From Paguma larvata (taxonomy: Eukaryota; Chordata; Mammalia; Carnivora; Viverridae), in contig CM057837.1 in assembly GCA_030068075.1 (NCBI GenBank), positions 22,661,691-22,725,690 on the forward strand: 64,000 nucleotides of DNA, written 5' to 3'. How positions within the stretch are numbered: the first letter of the stretch is position 1; each line of letters starts with the position of its first letter. The position numbers were made by a program, and so were the translations under genes. This document shows positions 54,148-64,000 of this stretch, piece by piece. The notes below the pieces were generated by a model. The model had not been told where the DNA came from. It did not search any database and worked only from the letters and a program-made list of their open reading frames with translations.

Positions 54148-54225
54148 CTCCCATTGTACAGACGGGGAAAGTGAGGCCCGAGGAGAAGAAGGGACCTTTC
54201 CAAGGTCACATAAGGGAAACTGAGA
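54148..54225 (-). mobile_element. MIR-family fragment, antisense
   Basis: 'CCCATTGTACAGACGGGGAA', 'AGTGAGGCCCGAGGAGAAG' and 'CTTTCCAAGGTCACATAAG' are antisense MIR landmarks. Confidence 0.75.
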
Positions 54226-54319
54226 ACCACCCCTCAGTGCGTATTTATGCAACAAATCGCCGAGCCCCCTTAGGTCCGGTTGTCTCTGATGGTTTCCAGT
54301 CATGTGTCAGCCCCTGGGA

Positions 54320-54522
54320 CAGCCACAGGGTAGTGGTTAGAAACCCAGGTTCTTAAGTTGGGTGTCCTGGGTTCAAATTTGGGCACTAATAGTTACCAGT
54401 GTGCTTTGGTAGTTTACCCAATCTCCCTGTACCCTCAGGCCCATCTGTAAAATGGAGAGAATACTCCTGACTTCCTAGATGGAAAGAGTTAATACATACA
54501 AAGTACTCAGAAACTTTGCGGC
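54320..54522 (+). mobile_element. MIR, sense, near full length
   Basis: 'CAGGGTAGTGGTTAGAAACC', 'GTCCTGGGTTCAAATTTGGG', 'CCATCTGTAAAATGGAGAG' and 'GTTAATACATACAAAGTACT' span head to tail. The best sense MIR in the window, only 95 bp from an antisense one. Confidence 0.9.
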
Positions 54523-55136
54523 CAAGGGCGTTTTGGAAAAAAAACTAGTGTTGAGCCACAGGTTGGGGTCTGGGCGGCAGGTCGGCATCCTCTGCTTCTC
54601 ACTCACATATGAAGGATCATTTCTAAGGATGGGCTCACTGTCCCACACCACCCAACCAGACACCAGGTCGCTCTCTGGCCGCCCACGATTCATTGGCTTT
54701 GAGAACGTGGGCTGACATGCCCAACATCATGCCCACTAAAGGGGAGCCGCCTTGGTACCCAAGATGGCCAGAGCATCAGGAATTTCCAACTGGAGACGCC
54801 ATCCTGATGGGGTCAAGGTGGAAGCACAGGCCCAAGCAGGAAACCATAGGAAGTCCAGATCACTCAGCTTTCTGTGTCACTTTAACACTTATAAAGCTTT
54901 TCACCACATGCACTGCTATGTAATCTGCTCGTCGGCCTGGGGTTATTCTTCCCAGCCATTATTATTTCCGGTTAATAGTGGAGCTCAGTCTACCTTCCTG
55001 GGGTCTTGTGCTAAGTAAATGGAGAGTTGAGGGTTCAGATGCAGGCTTGAGCCCATTCCTGATGACTGTACTGTACTGTGTGAATGGTCATGTGTTTCCT
55101 TGACTGCGATCCTCGAAACAGAGCAAGAAGGTTGTG
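54523..55136. other. unique sequence
   Basis: A possible antisense MIR scrap at 54880-54985 ('GGTTATTCTTCCCAGCCATT'). No gene recognised. Confidence 0.35.
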
Positions 55137-55400
55137 GGGATTAATTTCGTGTGGCAATTTGGCAGGGCCACGGTGCCCAGATATGTGATCAAACATTCTT
55201 CTGGGTGTTTCCGTGAGTGCATTTGGATGAGATTAAACTGGTGGACATTAAGTATGCAGACTGCTCTCCATATGGTGGGTGGGCCTCCTCAAATCAGTCG
55301 AAGACCTTAATCAAGGTCTCCCTTGCCAGAGGTTACTCTTCCAGCAGACAGCCCCTGGGTTGGAACTGCAACACGGACTCTGCCGGCAGTTGGAAGGAGC
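55137..55400 (+). mobile_element. old LTR-type repeat, sense
   Basis: 'CACGGTGCCCAGATATGTGA', 'TCAAACATTCTTCTGGGTG', 'GGATGAGATTAAACTGGTGG' and 'CAAATCAGTCGAAGACCTTAA' are landmarks of a common mammalian LTR/MER-type repeat. I do not assign the subfamily. No coding sequence. Confidence 0.7.
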
Positions 55401-55439
55401 ACAGAGTGGGCCTGGGGAAAACGCAGCATTGGATGTCGG

Positions 55440-55615
55440 TCAGTCACGTGACCTCGGACATGACTCTTCTGGGCTCCCATTCCCTTTGATGCCAAATTGA
55501 GAGACTCGTATTTACAATATACCATTAGTTCTCAGGCTCAAATGAGAAAACGCACGCCAAGCACTTCACATAGCACCTGGCCCAGCGCCGGCACTTAATC
55601 GCTGGTAGTTGTTTT
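55440..55615 (+). mobile_element. MIR, sense
   Basis: 'CAGTCACGTGACCTCGGACA', 'CAAGCACTTCACATAGCACC' and 'CTGGCCCAGCGCCGGCAC' preserve the middle and 3' end of MIR. Confidence 0.7.
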
Positions 55616-55839
55616 GGGATTATCATCAAGAAACAATGGGCTGAACCGTGGATTTGGGGATGGTTCCTGAAGCTTCAGAGCCAAAATTCTTCAAGAGGAT
55701 GGCTGTATCAGGAGAGATGAAAAGGATTCGGCAGGCAGCCCAGAAGAGGGGGGTGCGAGAGGGCCCTTGTGTGCTGAGACGGTTGCCAGAGAGCAGGTGA
55801 AGCAGGGCCTCTCTGTTGGTGCTGGGACAAGAGAGCACT
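55616..55839. other. unique sequence
   Basis: Nothing recognised. Confidence 0.4.
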
Positions 55840-55965
55840 CGATGAAATTAAACAGAAACAAATCCAAAAAGCACAAAGGGAAATACTTATTTATATGCTG
55901 TGTCATTAACCTGCAGAACTCGGGCTCGCAGGTGATTATTTAGGTGAATTCGGAGCATCAGGGAT
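55840..55965. promoter_or_regulatory. short candidate conserved block
   Basis: AT-rich repeat-free patch with 'AAATACTTATTTATATGCTG' and 'GGTGATTATTTAGGTG'. Confidence 0.3.
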
Positions 55966-56344
55966 GATGGCACAGTTCGGTTCTGCCCCTCCTGTTGGCA
56001 TCGCGCGGCCCAGGCGGTTTACAGGAGATCTACCCAAATGCTGGCACGTCGCGGGCAGCTCTGTCTAGAGCTACAGGCAGCCACGGACTCAGCCAGCATC
56101 ACCAGCCACCACTTCCTATCAAAGCGTCACTTCCTTAGGAGAGGACATGCCAACTGCCGGGCGTCAGAAAGAAAAAGACTCTCAATGCCTGGGGTTGAAG
56201 GCAGAAATTAGCCTGGATCCAGGATGTCCATCCCCCAAGGACAGTGTGAATGAGGCATCATGGATATTTCTGTAATGTAACTAGTAGTAAGAATAATGAC
56301 AAGGTCTGAATGAAATGACCATAACATTCAGCGTCACCATCCTG
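55966..56344. other. unique sequence
   Basis: Nothing recognised. Confidence 0.4.
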
Positions 56345-56765
56345 TCCTCCAAGCTCAAGGTAGAGGGAGACAGATGGATAGCACACTATCGCGGTCCAAA
56401 GCCCTAGGTGCTGGGACAAAGCCATCAGGCAAAAGAGACGACCGGGTTCCCCGTGGGTGGTGGGGGAGCTGGAGAGAAATCCTTTCGAGGCTCAATGGCT
56501 GCTTGAGCCGACACTTCCAACACTAATTGGGCGCTACACCAAAGACGGGGAGGAGCTGGTACAGTATTCCAGACAAAGGGATGTTAACAAAGTACAGAGG
56601 TGGAAACAAGCTTAGTTCCTCCAGGAAACAGCAAGGAATTAAGGACTGTTGAAGGCAGGGAAGCAAGGGGCACAGGAGGCAAGATGAGCGATGAGGCCAG
56701 AGGTAGGTAGGGGCAAGACTGAGGTCACCAACACTGTGTCATGCCTGTGAGGAGTTTCAATTGCA
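56345..56765 (-). mobile_element. L2 body, antisense
   Basis: 'GTGCTGGGACAAAGCCATCA', 'CAGTATTCCAGACAAAGGGA', 'AACAAAGTACAGAGGTGGAA' and 'CATGCCTGTGAGGAGTTTCA' follow the antisense L2 path (analysis strand), with 'GATGAGGCCAGAGGTAGGTA' in between. Confidence 0.75.
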
Positions 56766-57424
56766 TGGATATCCTTGGTCCCCTTATTAAAAAAGTAGAA
56801 AAGGAGTTTATTCCTCTGAGTTTATTCCTTGATCTTTGAGACCATGTCGGCTTCACAGAAGCAGGTCACATCAGCAAGACCATCAGTAGAAAATTCTCCT
56901 AGAGCATCGGAGAATGACGTGTCAAGCAGTTACGTATAGAGAGGTTTAGCAAGGAGTCCACTAAAGGGGTGGTGAGAGAGAAAGGCAGGGGATCTCCAGC
57001 CAGCCATCTCTGTACATTATAGATAAGTTTGTTGAAGACTAAATACTAAGTTTAAAACCAAGAGAATAATTGCCAAAGACACACACCATGTCTAGGGAGT
57101 CTTCATAGTTAAGAAAACATTTCCTTCTTGAATCAAAAGCTTATCTATTGACCTTGGTTCTGGATGTAAATGCAATCTTAGTGAAATGTCTACGTATTTG
57201 TAAAACAAAAATGCTTCTGCATTTAGTGGTCATCATATTTAAGGCAACGGCCTAACTCGAATTGCCGTGGGGATCGAAAGCAAAATGGAAGCACTGTGCA
57301 TTCATTTGTGGGTCGTGCAGATGTCAGCTTGGTCACTGGCAGTAACATACATGAGACACACAGAGAATTAACTTGGCGATTAGAGGGACTCAATAAATCC
57401 ATTCTTTATACCAGTGTGCTTGAA
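56766..57424. other. unique AT-leaning sequence
   Basis: No repeat recognised; includes two nearby TTTATTCCTCTGAG / TTTATTCCTTGATC strings. Could hold a weak conserved element near 57060-57260. Confidence 0.35.
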
Positions 57425-57750
57425 GCAGCCTGTATTAGGATGAGTCCTGTCAGCTGCTAAAACAAACAAAGCCCAATACCCCAATGGTTCAACCCAATAG
57501 GATTTTCTGTCTTGTACAGGCAAAATGTCTTTCTAGTTCTAGTGTTCAGAGGGAGGAGGAAGAATCTTCTGAGTCTTCTCCATTTATCCAACAGATGGGG
57601 AGAGAGAGCAAGGATCACACATAAGAGCTTTTCGGGAGCCAGATCTACAAGAAATGTATGAACACATTCTTCTGGCCAGAACTCAGTCATCCATCTCCAT
57701 CTAACAGCAAAGAGGACAGGGAGACGTGGTCCAGCAGTGCGCCCAGGAAT
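57425..57750 (-). mobile_element. probable old LTR/MER-type repeat, antisense
   Basis: 'GTCAGCTGCTAAAACAAACA', 'CCCCAATGGTTCAACCCAAT' and 'GGATTTTCTGTCTTG' resemble the antisense start of an old mammalian LTR-like repeat ('GCTGCTGTAACAAACAGACCCC...TGGCTTAACACAA'). The right part is too decayed to be sure. Confidence 0.45.
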
Positions 57751-58449
57751 AAGATGAGAGCAGAGATGCTGGTGAGCATGAGCCATCTTTGCCAGATAGC
57801 TTAATATCCCCCTCCCCAATCCAACTCTTAGAAATAGATTATAAAATAGCAATAAATATTTTGCAAAAGCATTTGAGTTCATTCCTGTTCCAAGCCAAGA
57901 TTATTTCTTTCCCAGGCTGGTTGAGATGTGTTTCCCTCACCCTCCAAAATCATTCAACCATGACCATGTGCTCCTGGAGACTTAACGTAGGCTATAAATC
58001 AATAAATTCTGCTCCAAAACCTTATACAGAGAAAACGCTCCTGTGTGGTGAGAGCTGGTGCCGATAAGGGGGGGAGGCGGGGTCAGCCTGTTTCCAGGAC
58101 CTGTCCCCCTTTGCATCCATGGCTTTCAGCAACCCGGGAAATGCAGGAATGTACCCAACTGGTCCCAAATACTTCCTTAATTGTTTAAACTGGATAGAAT
58201 CTTCCAACTCTCAGACGGCAATGGCTTTACTTGGGTCGAAATTAGCTGTTGGCCAAAGAAATCAATTCTTCTGCCATCTGCTTCAAGAGAGAGCCAGAGC
58301 CGCTGCCCGGCCGGGTCAGGAGTGTTAATATGCACACTGGACCAAAGCTGTGACCCAACCCAGACGCCACTGCTCACGGGGCAAACGGATGATACAGACA
58401 GCCATCCCTCTGACCTGGCCATTTCTCACTCAGCAGGGTGACCCCATCA
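57751..58449. other. unique sequence
   Basis: Nothing recognised. 57830-58020 is AT-rich. Confidence 0.4.
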
Positions 58450-59420
58450 TTTCTCCATCGCGGCTTCTTAGGGTCTACTTAGATGAAGACACATTACCAT
58501 GTGCTCGCCATGTGACAGCTGAAAGAGGGAGGGTGAAGCCTGCGTGATTATGGCTAATCATTGTCTGCCTGTCCCTGGGTAGTTGGTCCTTATCAATGAA
58601 TTGCACCAAATGTAGTGTAAAATCCCAGATAATTAACTGTGAGCTGGGGATAACTGATCCGGGCCATTTCATTCATATTTTAGAAGGAAGGCAGGGGTAA
58701 ACAATCCAGACTGCGGTGTTTATGCCACCGCCAAATTTGGGAAGTTAAACATCCGTATTGTCTCTCGCAGACTGTAAATTTGAAAGAGACACGCGATTCA
58801 CATCCTGCAAAAAGGCAAGGCCCAAACCAACAGGGCAGGGGAGAATTTATTTTTTTTCTCCCTTTTTCTCCTTAGCCAAAGTTATTATCACAACTGCCGG
58901 GGAATTTGTGAGATTGGGAGATAAGGATCTTAATGATTCTTTGGAGACCCGTCAATCACTGCAAACTGCTACCAGAATCGAAATTACATCTGCATTTGAA
59001 TTAAGCAACATTACTCGCCAATTTAGATCAGAGTGAACATTTTTCCATTGAAGATGGAATTAAATTAGAAATGAGTGAGTCTTTAATTTCCACATTATAA
59101 ATCACTGAAAATAATTCCACTCCTGTACCTTAAGGCCAATTACATTATCCTAAGCGACATTTTATCTCCCAACCTTCGAAGTGATTTGGTGTTGGGAGCC
59201 TTCACACAAATCAGTCTTGCTCTCGCAGCAAGAAATATATCTGCCCGCCGCGTCACACACATAAAACACCAGGAACCGTTTTAATGCCGAAGCTTATTCT
59301 ACATGAAATTTGATTGTCTGTTTGATAGTGTATTTTTGTGTTCTAATGAACTGATGCCTTAGCCAGACACGAGTTCTGAGTTATGTCAGGTTCAGCGATG
59401 AAATTTTAAAATGATTGGCT
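58450..59420. promoter_or_regulatory. largest candidate conserved regulatory block
   Basis: Nearly 1 kb free of repeats. Sites include GGCTAATCATTG near 58552, GATAATTAAC (58629-58638), AGATAAGG (58919-58926, GATA type), CTTAATGATTC near 58931 and CCAATTACATTATCC (59146-59160). Long runs are of even, moderately AT-rich composition. A 92-codon frame (58758-59036) has no ATG and is probably chance. The best enhancer candidate in the window. Confidence 0.55.
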
Positions 59421-59554
59421 GGTTCCCGGTTGGGGTACCTTTGTCCCTTCCATCACCTCCTCTCTCTGTGGCCTCACGAAAGACAAAGGTATCGTGGATA
59501 TTTGCAGGTGTGAACATTCTCCCTCTCCTCCCTTAGTGCTCAAAGATTCGACCG
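59421..59554. other. unique sequence
   Basis: Nothing recognised. Confidence 0.4.
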
Positions 59555-59690
59555 CCTTTCACCTGGGATCTTGTCTGATGTCGGCATGCCTGTCTCTCCC
59601 TAGACTGCGAGCTCCTCTTGCCCGTATCCATCCACCAAAGGTGCTGCTTCAGAGCAGGTGCTCATTAAGTATCTAGTGCCAAAAGGATCG
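59555..59690 (+). mobile_element. L2 3' end, sense
   Basis: 'TGTCTCTCCCTAGACTGCGA', 'GCTCCTCTTGCCCGTATCC' and 'GTGCTCATTAAGTATCTAG' follow the L2 3' terminus. Confidence 0.65.
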
Positions 59691-60513
59691 GATGGAGGGA
59701 TGACATCGAGTCCTTTCCGCCTGGTACCAATCAACTGACCACCATAGAGACTAAACAAATAGATAAGAAGGCTACCCACTGGCCTTGCCACCGCCTTCCC
59801 CAGCACACCACCTCCAGGGACAACCAAACAGCCAGGGAGGGGCCTCTTTCACTAGCAAGACTGAACTTTTCTTGAGTTCACTGGCCTAAACAAAGATCTA
59901 GGAGTCTCCCCAATACACCACAAGACTTGCCCATCACTGGAAAGCGAACTTGACCCAGGAAACTTCTGGGCCCCGATGCAGTGACCGAGCAGGCCAAGGA
60001 AAGGGAAACTATGAAGCAGTTAGGAGGCAGGGCGAATGTTTTAAATATTCGTGCCTTTTGACAAGGATTCTGCTCTTAGTGGAGTGGGGATGGGGGTGTC
60101 TCCTGGACGCAGCCCGGCCGGGGGGGCAAGGCGCTGGCTGGCTCTGGCCCAGGGCAGGAGCCTGGCGGGTCACCGTGAGTCTCAGCTCTTACCTCTCCAC
60201 CAGAGTTACCTCTCCGTCTTACGGCCACCAGATCTGATGGGTAGAGAGCTTCCCACCAACCAAGCCCTGGGATTATTCAAATAATCCTCGGTGCTCTATA
60301 GCACCAAAAACAGAGGAGCTGCAGGTCGTGACTGTGTAGCCTGAACCAATGCCTCTGTGGACCTCAGCCTCCCCAGCCACAAAATGGGGGCCCGACTGTG
60401 GACTTGAATATCTGGGAGGAGGGTATTCTTTGAGGGAGAATTAATTCGACAAGAAGACCCCAAGCGAGCTCAGGCTGGTCCCATCCCCTGAAGGCAAGAA
60501 AGAGAACAAAAGC
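59691..60513. other. unique sequence
   Basis: Nothing recognised. Confidence 0.4.
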
Positions 60514-60554
60514 ACTCTCTCTCTCTCCCTCTCTCCCTCTCTCTCTCTCTCTCT
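60514..60554. repeat. (CT)n microsatellite
   Basis: About 41 bp of CT with two CCC interruptions. Confidence 0.9.
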
Positions 60555-61264
60555 GGGCCTCAGGGCACTTGGTCTCAGTGCAGCAGTGACGATGGACAGG
60601 CGGCTCCCCTTGGAAGAAAGAAGTCCCGATGAGCAGCCCAGCCCCCCGGAGCAGCCCTGAGCTCCTGGGCCAGTGAGGAGCCCAGTCATTTTCTCTGTCC
60701 TGCCAGAACCAGACACCTGCACGACCCAGCCTCCAAGCCCATGCCCTCCGACGTGGAATCTGGGACAGGGAAGCTTCTCTTCCATTCGCTCGAGTCCCAC
60801 ACGGAGTGGGCACCCATCAGCAGTGGGACACACGTCCAGCACGAGTGTGTCAGAGTCAGGAAAAAATCAAGCCCTTGTCTAGAACGGCAGTCTCATGGGG
60901 ACTGAGGGCTCTTCCAGATGTACCGGCTGCAGAAGGAGGGCTGAAGGTGGTCGCTCTAGGCCCGCCCCCCAGCACACACGCCCCTCACCCCCATGAGCTC
61001 TGCTTATTCAGTCTCCGTCCTGGGGTTCTTTGTGAACTCTCCCTGCTCCTCAAATAAAGTATTTTGTTTAAGTGTGCGATTGACTGGCTGAGTCCAACTT
61101 GGTCAAATACGGCAGGGAGATGTGACCAGCCCGAGGAAACTCTGTGGGTTCGTGACAGAGCTTGGACCAGAAGCCAGGACCCAGACTCCTTCCTCACACC
61201 TATTCAAGACTTACACAGCAACAACCGCCCCCTGGATTGTCACCTCCTACGACTGGGTATGCTG
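60555..61264. other. unique sequence with an isolated AATAAA
   Basis: A canonical AATAAA lies at 61053-61058 with a T- and GT-rich stretch just downstream. No exon is identifiable upstream, so this is a possible but unproven poly(A) site. Confidence 0.35.
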
Positions 61265-61470
61265 TCTACACTGTCTTCACGAGTAAGCTCACAATACCTT
61301 TATGAGGTAGGGGCTATCCCATAATACCCATTTTACAGATGGAGAAGTTGAGGCTCGGAAATGTTAAGTAACTTTCCCAAGGTCTCCCAGCCAGCGAGTG
61401 CCAGGGCTGGGATCTGAGCCCAGGCAGTGGAGCTTCGGAGCCCACGCCCGTAGCGCCTCCCCTCACAGAG
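61265..61470 (-). mobile_element. MIR, antisense, well preserved
   Basis: 'CACAATACCTTTATGAGGTA', 'CCCATTTTACAGATGGAGAA', 'GTTGAGGCTCGGAAATG', 'TTAAGTAACTTTCCCAAGG' and 'CTGGGATCTGAGCCCAGGC' are successive antisense landmarks. Confidence 0.95.
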
Positions 61471-61593
61471 CAGGCAGGCTGGCCCTCCTCTCCCTCCTCC
61501 TTCCTGGGGCTTTCCCAGTCTCCACGAAGTCCAAGAGGCCGAGGTTCTAGAACCTTCTGGATTTGGAGCCTGAGGTATATTTGGCAAGGGTTT

Positions 61594-61910
61594 AGGGTTG
61601 CCAGATTTAGCAAATGAAAACATTTGGGACTAAAGAAGCATTTGTTTTTTAATTGAAATACAAATGTAAGGGCGGCAGTTAAGCGGCCGACTTCAGCTCA
61701 GGTCATGATCTCACAGTCTGTGGGTTCGGGCCCCACTTCGGGCTCTGTGCTGACGGCTCAGAGCCTGGAGCCTGCTTGGGATTCTGTGTCTCCCTCTCTC
61801 TCTGCCCCTCCCCAACTCATGCTCTGTCTCTCTCAAAAATAAAATAAAAACAAAAAGAAAGAAAAAGAAATACAAATGTAGCTGGATGTCCTGTGTCCTA
61901 TCTGGCCACC
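61594..61910 (+). mobile_element. MER53-like palindromic element split by a SINE
   Basis: The left end 'AGGGTTGCCAGATTTAGCAA' and the right end 'CTGTGTCCTATCTGGCCACC' are inverted repeats. The inner 'GAAATACAAATGTAGCTGG' continues across the SINE. Without the SINE and its duplicated target it would be about 105 bp. Confidence 0.75.
61669..61866 (+). mobile_element. SINEC_Fc, sense, head deleted
   Basis: Begins at 'AGGGCGGCAGTTAAGCGGCC', lacking about 20 bp of the usual head. Body 'CTCAGCTCAGGTCATGATC'-type text and an AAAATAAAAAC tail follow. It has a perfect 14-bp target duplication GAAATACAAATGTA (61655-61668 and 61867-61880). Confidence 0.95.
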
Positions 61911-63089
61911 TTACCGGGCGGCATGCGGGTGGGGAGCTGTGAGGTCAGGGCTAGCCCCCCACCCTCCTGGGGCCCGCAGCCCCTCTTCCCAGGCCCTGGG
62001 CTCATGTCCTCTGCTCCTCCATCTTGGCTCCAGTGCTTTCCCTGCCCAGGAGGGAGGTGATGGGGGGATTAAGGAGCCAACGAAGGCGTTTTGACGATTT
62101 GGCTCAGGAGGGATGCAGAAGTCCCTGCTGCTCCCCGGGGGACCTCGGTGACAGTTGGTCTGTGCTCACGGGGTTCCCCTGGCAGCCTCCCGCTGCTGCA
62201 GGGCCTGGACTGTGTCCACCCTGTCCACGCAGGAGGGACAGCAGAGCCCAGCACCCCTGAGAGAGTGCTCACCTGTCTGGGGTTTTGGCCACCACAGCAC
62301 CCTGAACCGGACAACATTGTCCCAGGACTAAGGGAGGGAGGGAAATTGGGGCACCGCCTCTCTCCCCAGGCATCGCTAATCAGCCACTGCTCTCTGTCCC
62401 GCTGGACCCAGAGGCAGCCTCGGCACCCTTCTCGACACTGTCACGCAGGCCGCCGCCTCCACCGAGGAATGGGTGCCGGCACAGACATTAGAGCCATCCC
62501 TGCTGTAAACTCAGCCACAGCCAAGGGACTAAGTTGTGCTGGGGAGGGGGGCAGAGAGAAGACAGAGGGGCTCGGGTGAGAAGGGCGGCAAAGCTTGGAT
62601 TCCAGACGCAGAAACCCGGTGCACGGTCTGAGCCGCCCTGACACCTTGAGTGAGTGGAGCCCACTCTGAGCAGCAGTTCTCGTCCTGGTGGAACCCGCTC
62701 GGCATCCTCTCCCCTGCAGGGCCGTGGGAGGACGAATCACACGTGTTTAGCGTGCCCCCTGCCCCCTTTCCCCACAGAAGCCTCTTTGAACCAGTCAGTC
62801 CCCAGGCGGAGCGGTGGGGACCACGGGTGCAGGGAGGCCCCACGGCTTCGGCCCCGGCAGGCATTCTGAGGGACTTTCCTAGCGTCAGAGTCCAGGACCC
62901 CAGACCTGCGCTCGCGGGCTGGGCACCGAACCGCTTGCACGAAGGGCTCAGCGTGCGCAATGCTGAGCCAACCGGTGGGGCGGAAGAGGAAGGCACCGTG
63001 TGATGCCATAGCTGAACAGCACAGCCCAGGCTTCTGCAGGTCCCTGTCCGACGGCTCTTCACCCATCTGCCGTGTGGTCCCCAGATGCA
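61911..63089. other. GC-rich unique sequence
   Basis: 1.2 kb without a recognised repeat or gene; frames open in several registers. Confidence 0.45.
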
Positions 63090-63180
63090 CGACTGTGGGA
63101 AGCAGGCCTTCCAATAACTGAATTATAATTAATTGACTCATTGAACGAAATGCTAGCAGGGACACTTGCTTAAGACTTTA
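63090..63180. promoter_or_regulatory. short candidate regulatory patch
   Basis: GAATTATAATTAATTGACTC near 63119-63140 joins overlapping homeodomain-type cores to a perfect AP-1 site TGACTCA. Confidence 0.3.
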
Positions 63181-63198
63181 CAGTGTGCAAGCTGTCTG

Positions 63199-63228
63199 CA
63201 CACACACACACACACACATACACACACC
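63199..63228. repeat. (CA)n microsatellite
   Basis: About 30 bp of AC repeats with one T interruption. Confidence 0.9.
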
Positions 63229-63244
63229 ACTTAGAAAGTTCTCT

Positions 63245-63447
63245 GGGCACCTGGGTGGCTCGGTCCGTTAAGTGTCCGACTTCAGCTCAGGTCATCCTCT
63301 TGCGGTTCACGAGTTTGAGCCCCGCATCAGGCTCTGCCCTTGACAGTGTGGAGTGTGCTTGGGATTCTCTCTCTCCTCGCTCTCTGCCCCTCCCCCACTA
63401 GCTCTTTCTTTCTCTCAAAACAAAGAAATAAACTTAAAAAAAAAATT
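63245..63447 (+). mobile_element. SINEC_Fc, sense
   Basis: Head 'GGGCACCTGGGTGGCTCGGT', body 'CTTCAGCTCAGGTCATCC', CT tract, and an AAATAAACTTAAAAAAAAA tail. Confidence 0.95.
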
Positions 63448-63499
63448 CTCCCCGCGAGTGAGGACGGAATAAAGACCACATAGGAATTCCTCTGAGGCC

Positions 63500-63575
63500 C
63501 ACTTTACAGGTAAGAAAACTGAGTTTCATACGCTGCTCACGGCCGTGCCAAAGCCCAGTCACAGCTGGCAGGAGG
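63500..63575 (-). mobile_element. MIR fragment, antisense
   Basis: 'CACTTTACAGGTAAGAAAAC' and 'TGAGTTTCATACGCTGC' then 'AAGCCCAGTCACAGCTGGC' are antisense MIR landmarks. The GT of 'CAGGTAAG' imitates a splice donor. Confidence 0.6.
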
Positions 63576-64000
63576 TCACCAAGGCCACCTTCTTTGGGCT
63601 TCTGCTCCGCATCCTGCATGAACTGGCTGTGAGGTCCTGGCCTAGCCCAGAGAGGCGTCGTGGGGGCTGTGGTCTCAGGAATCAGGAATCCTTGAATCCG
63701 GAGATGGGAATGACCTCTCCTTCTCTCCGGGGACACGCGGTCTCGGCAAGTGCAGGTGATCTCTGCTGGGCCACCAGCACCTCCCCTGAGGGCCACGGGG
63801 AGAAAGAAGGCAGGACAGCCAGGTACAGTGAGCGACCACTCCCCGTCCCTTGTCCCGCTCCTGCCCCCACACACGCACACACAAGCAGGCACCTGGGTGC
63901 ACCAGCACGCACCCACAGCTGCGGCCTTTGCTCTCATCTGGGGTCGCCCCGGCCCTGGGGCTCACACCCACTCTTCCTGCTGTCCCTTCCTGGAAGCAGA
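63576..64000. other. GC-rich unique sequence to the window end
   Basis: Nothing recognised apart from a short CACACACGCACACACAAG stretch near 63869. Confidence 0.4.

Noticed and set aside
58758..59036. A 92-codon frame inside the best enhancer candidate.
   Set aside because: There is no ATG in the frame and the composition is that of the surrounding non-coding block.
63500..63520. A splice-donor-like CAGGTAAG.
   Set aside because: Part of an antisense MIR core ('TTTACAGATGAGGAAAC' with changes); no exon precedes it.
1..64000. CRISPR arrays, phage, insertion sequences or operons.
   Set aside because: The window is mammalian by its repeats. No regularly spaced direct repeats with unique spacers and no prokaryotic gene structure were seen.

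Overview
This is a piece of a felid (cat-family) nuclear genome and it contains no protein-coding or functional RNA gene that I can support. The host call rests on twelve tRNA-derived SINEs of the feline CAN-SINE type (SINEC_Fc). They carry the head 'GGGCACCTGGGTGGCTCAG', the body motif 'GGCTCAGGTCATGATCTC', a CT-rich 3' stretch and an AATAAATAAA-like tail; the dog versions differ clearly in the head. The older repeats (MIR, L2, hAT-Charlie, MER53-like, MaLR-type LTRs, L1 3' ends) are those of any placental mammal. No open reading frame is convincing. The long ones start at TTG/GTG or lie in low-complexity GC-rich sequence, several run through antisense SINEs, MIRs or L2s, and none shows a recognisable domain.

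Layout. 1-7 kb is GC-rich unique DNA with a CpG-dense patch (about 1.6 kb), one SINE, a few MIR pieces and a striking AT-rich block at 4.6-5.1 kb. 7-19 kb holds L2, MIR, MaLR and hAT remnants, including a hAT element split by a SINE, and several AT-rich candidate elements. 19-26 kb is GC-rich with MIRs, an L1 3' end and a GGAA array. 26-40 kb has most of the SINEs (a cluster of three antisense copies at 28.8-29.5 kb), two L1 3' ends in the same orientation, and AT-rich blocks at 27.6, 30.0 and 35.0 kb, the last with octamer motifs. 40-52 kb has a TGGA minisatellite, long L2 remnants (one split by a SINE), a homeodomain-site-rich block at 48.4-48.9 kb, a perfect 46-bp tandem duplication and a second GGAA array with higher-order structure. 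52-64 kb contains the two largest AT-rich candidate conserved elements (52.3-52.9 and 58.4-59.4 kb), an L2/MIR field, and a MER53-like element split by a SINE.

Interpretation (inference). Blocks of intact, repeat-free, AT-rich sequence dense in TAATTA, octamer and GATA-type sites, separated by decayed repeats and with no exons, are what the regulatory landscape around a developmental transcription-factor gene usually looks like. I cannot name the locus. The elements called candidate regulatory blocks are judged only on composition, absence of repeats and motif content; cross-species alignment would decide them. I found no evidence of a novel gene system, CRISPR array, phage or other exotic system here.
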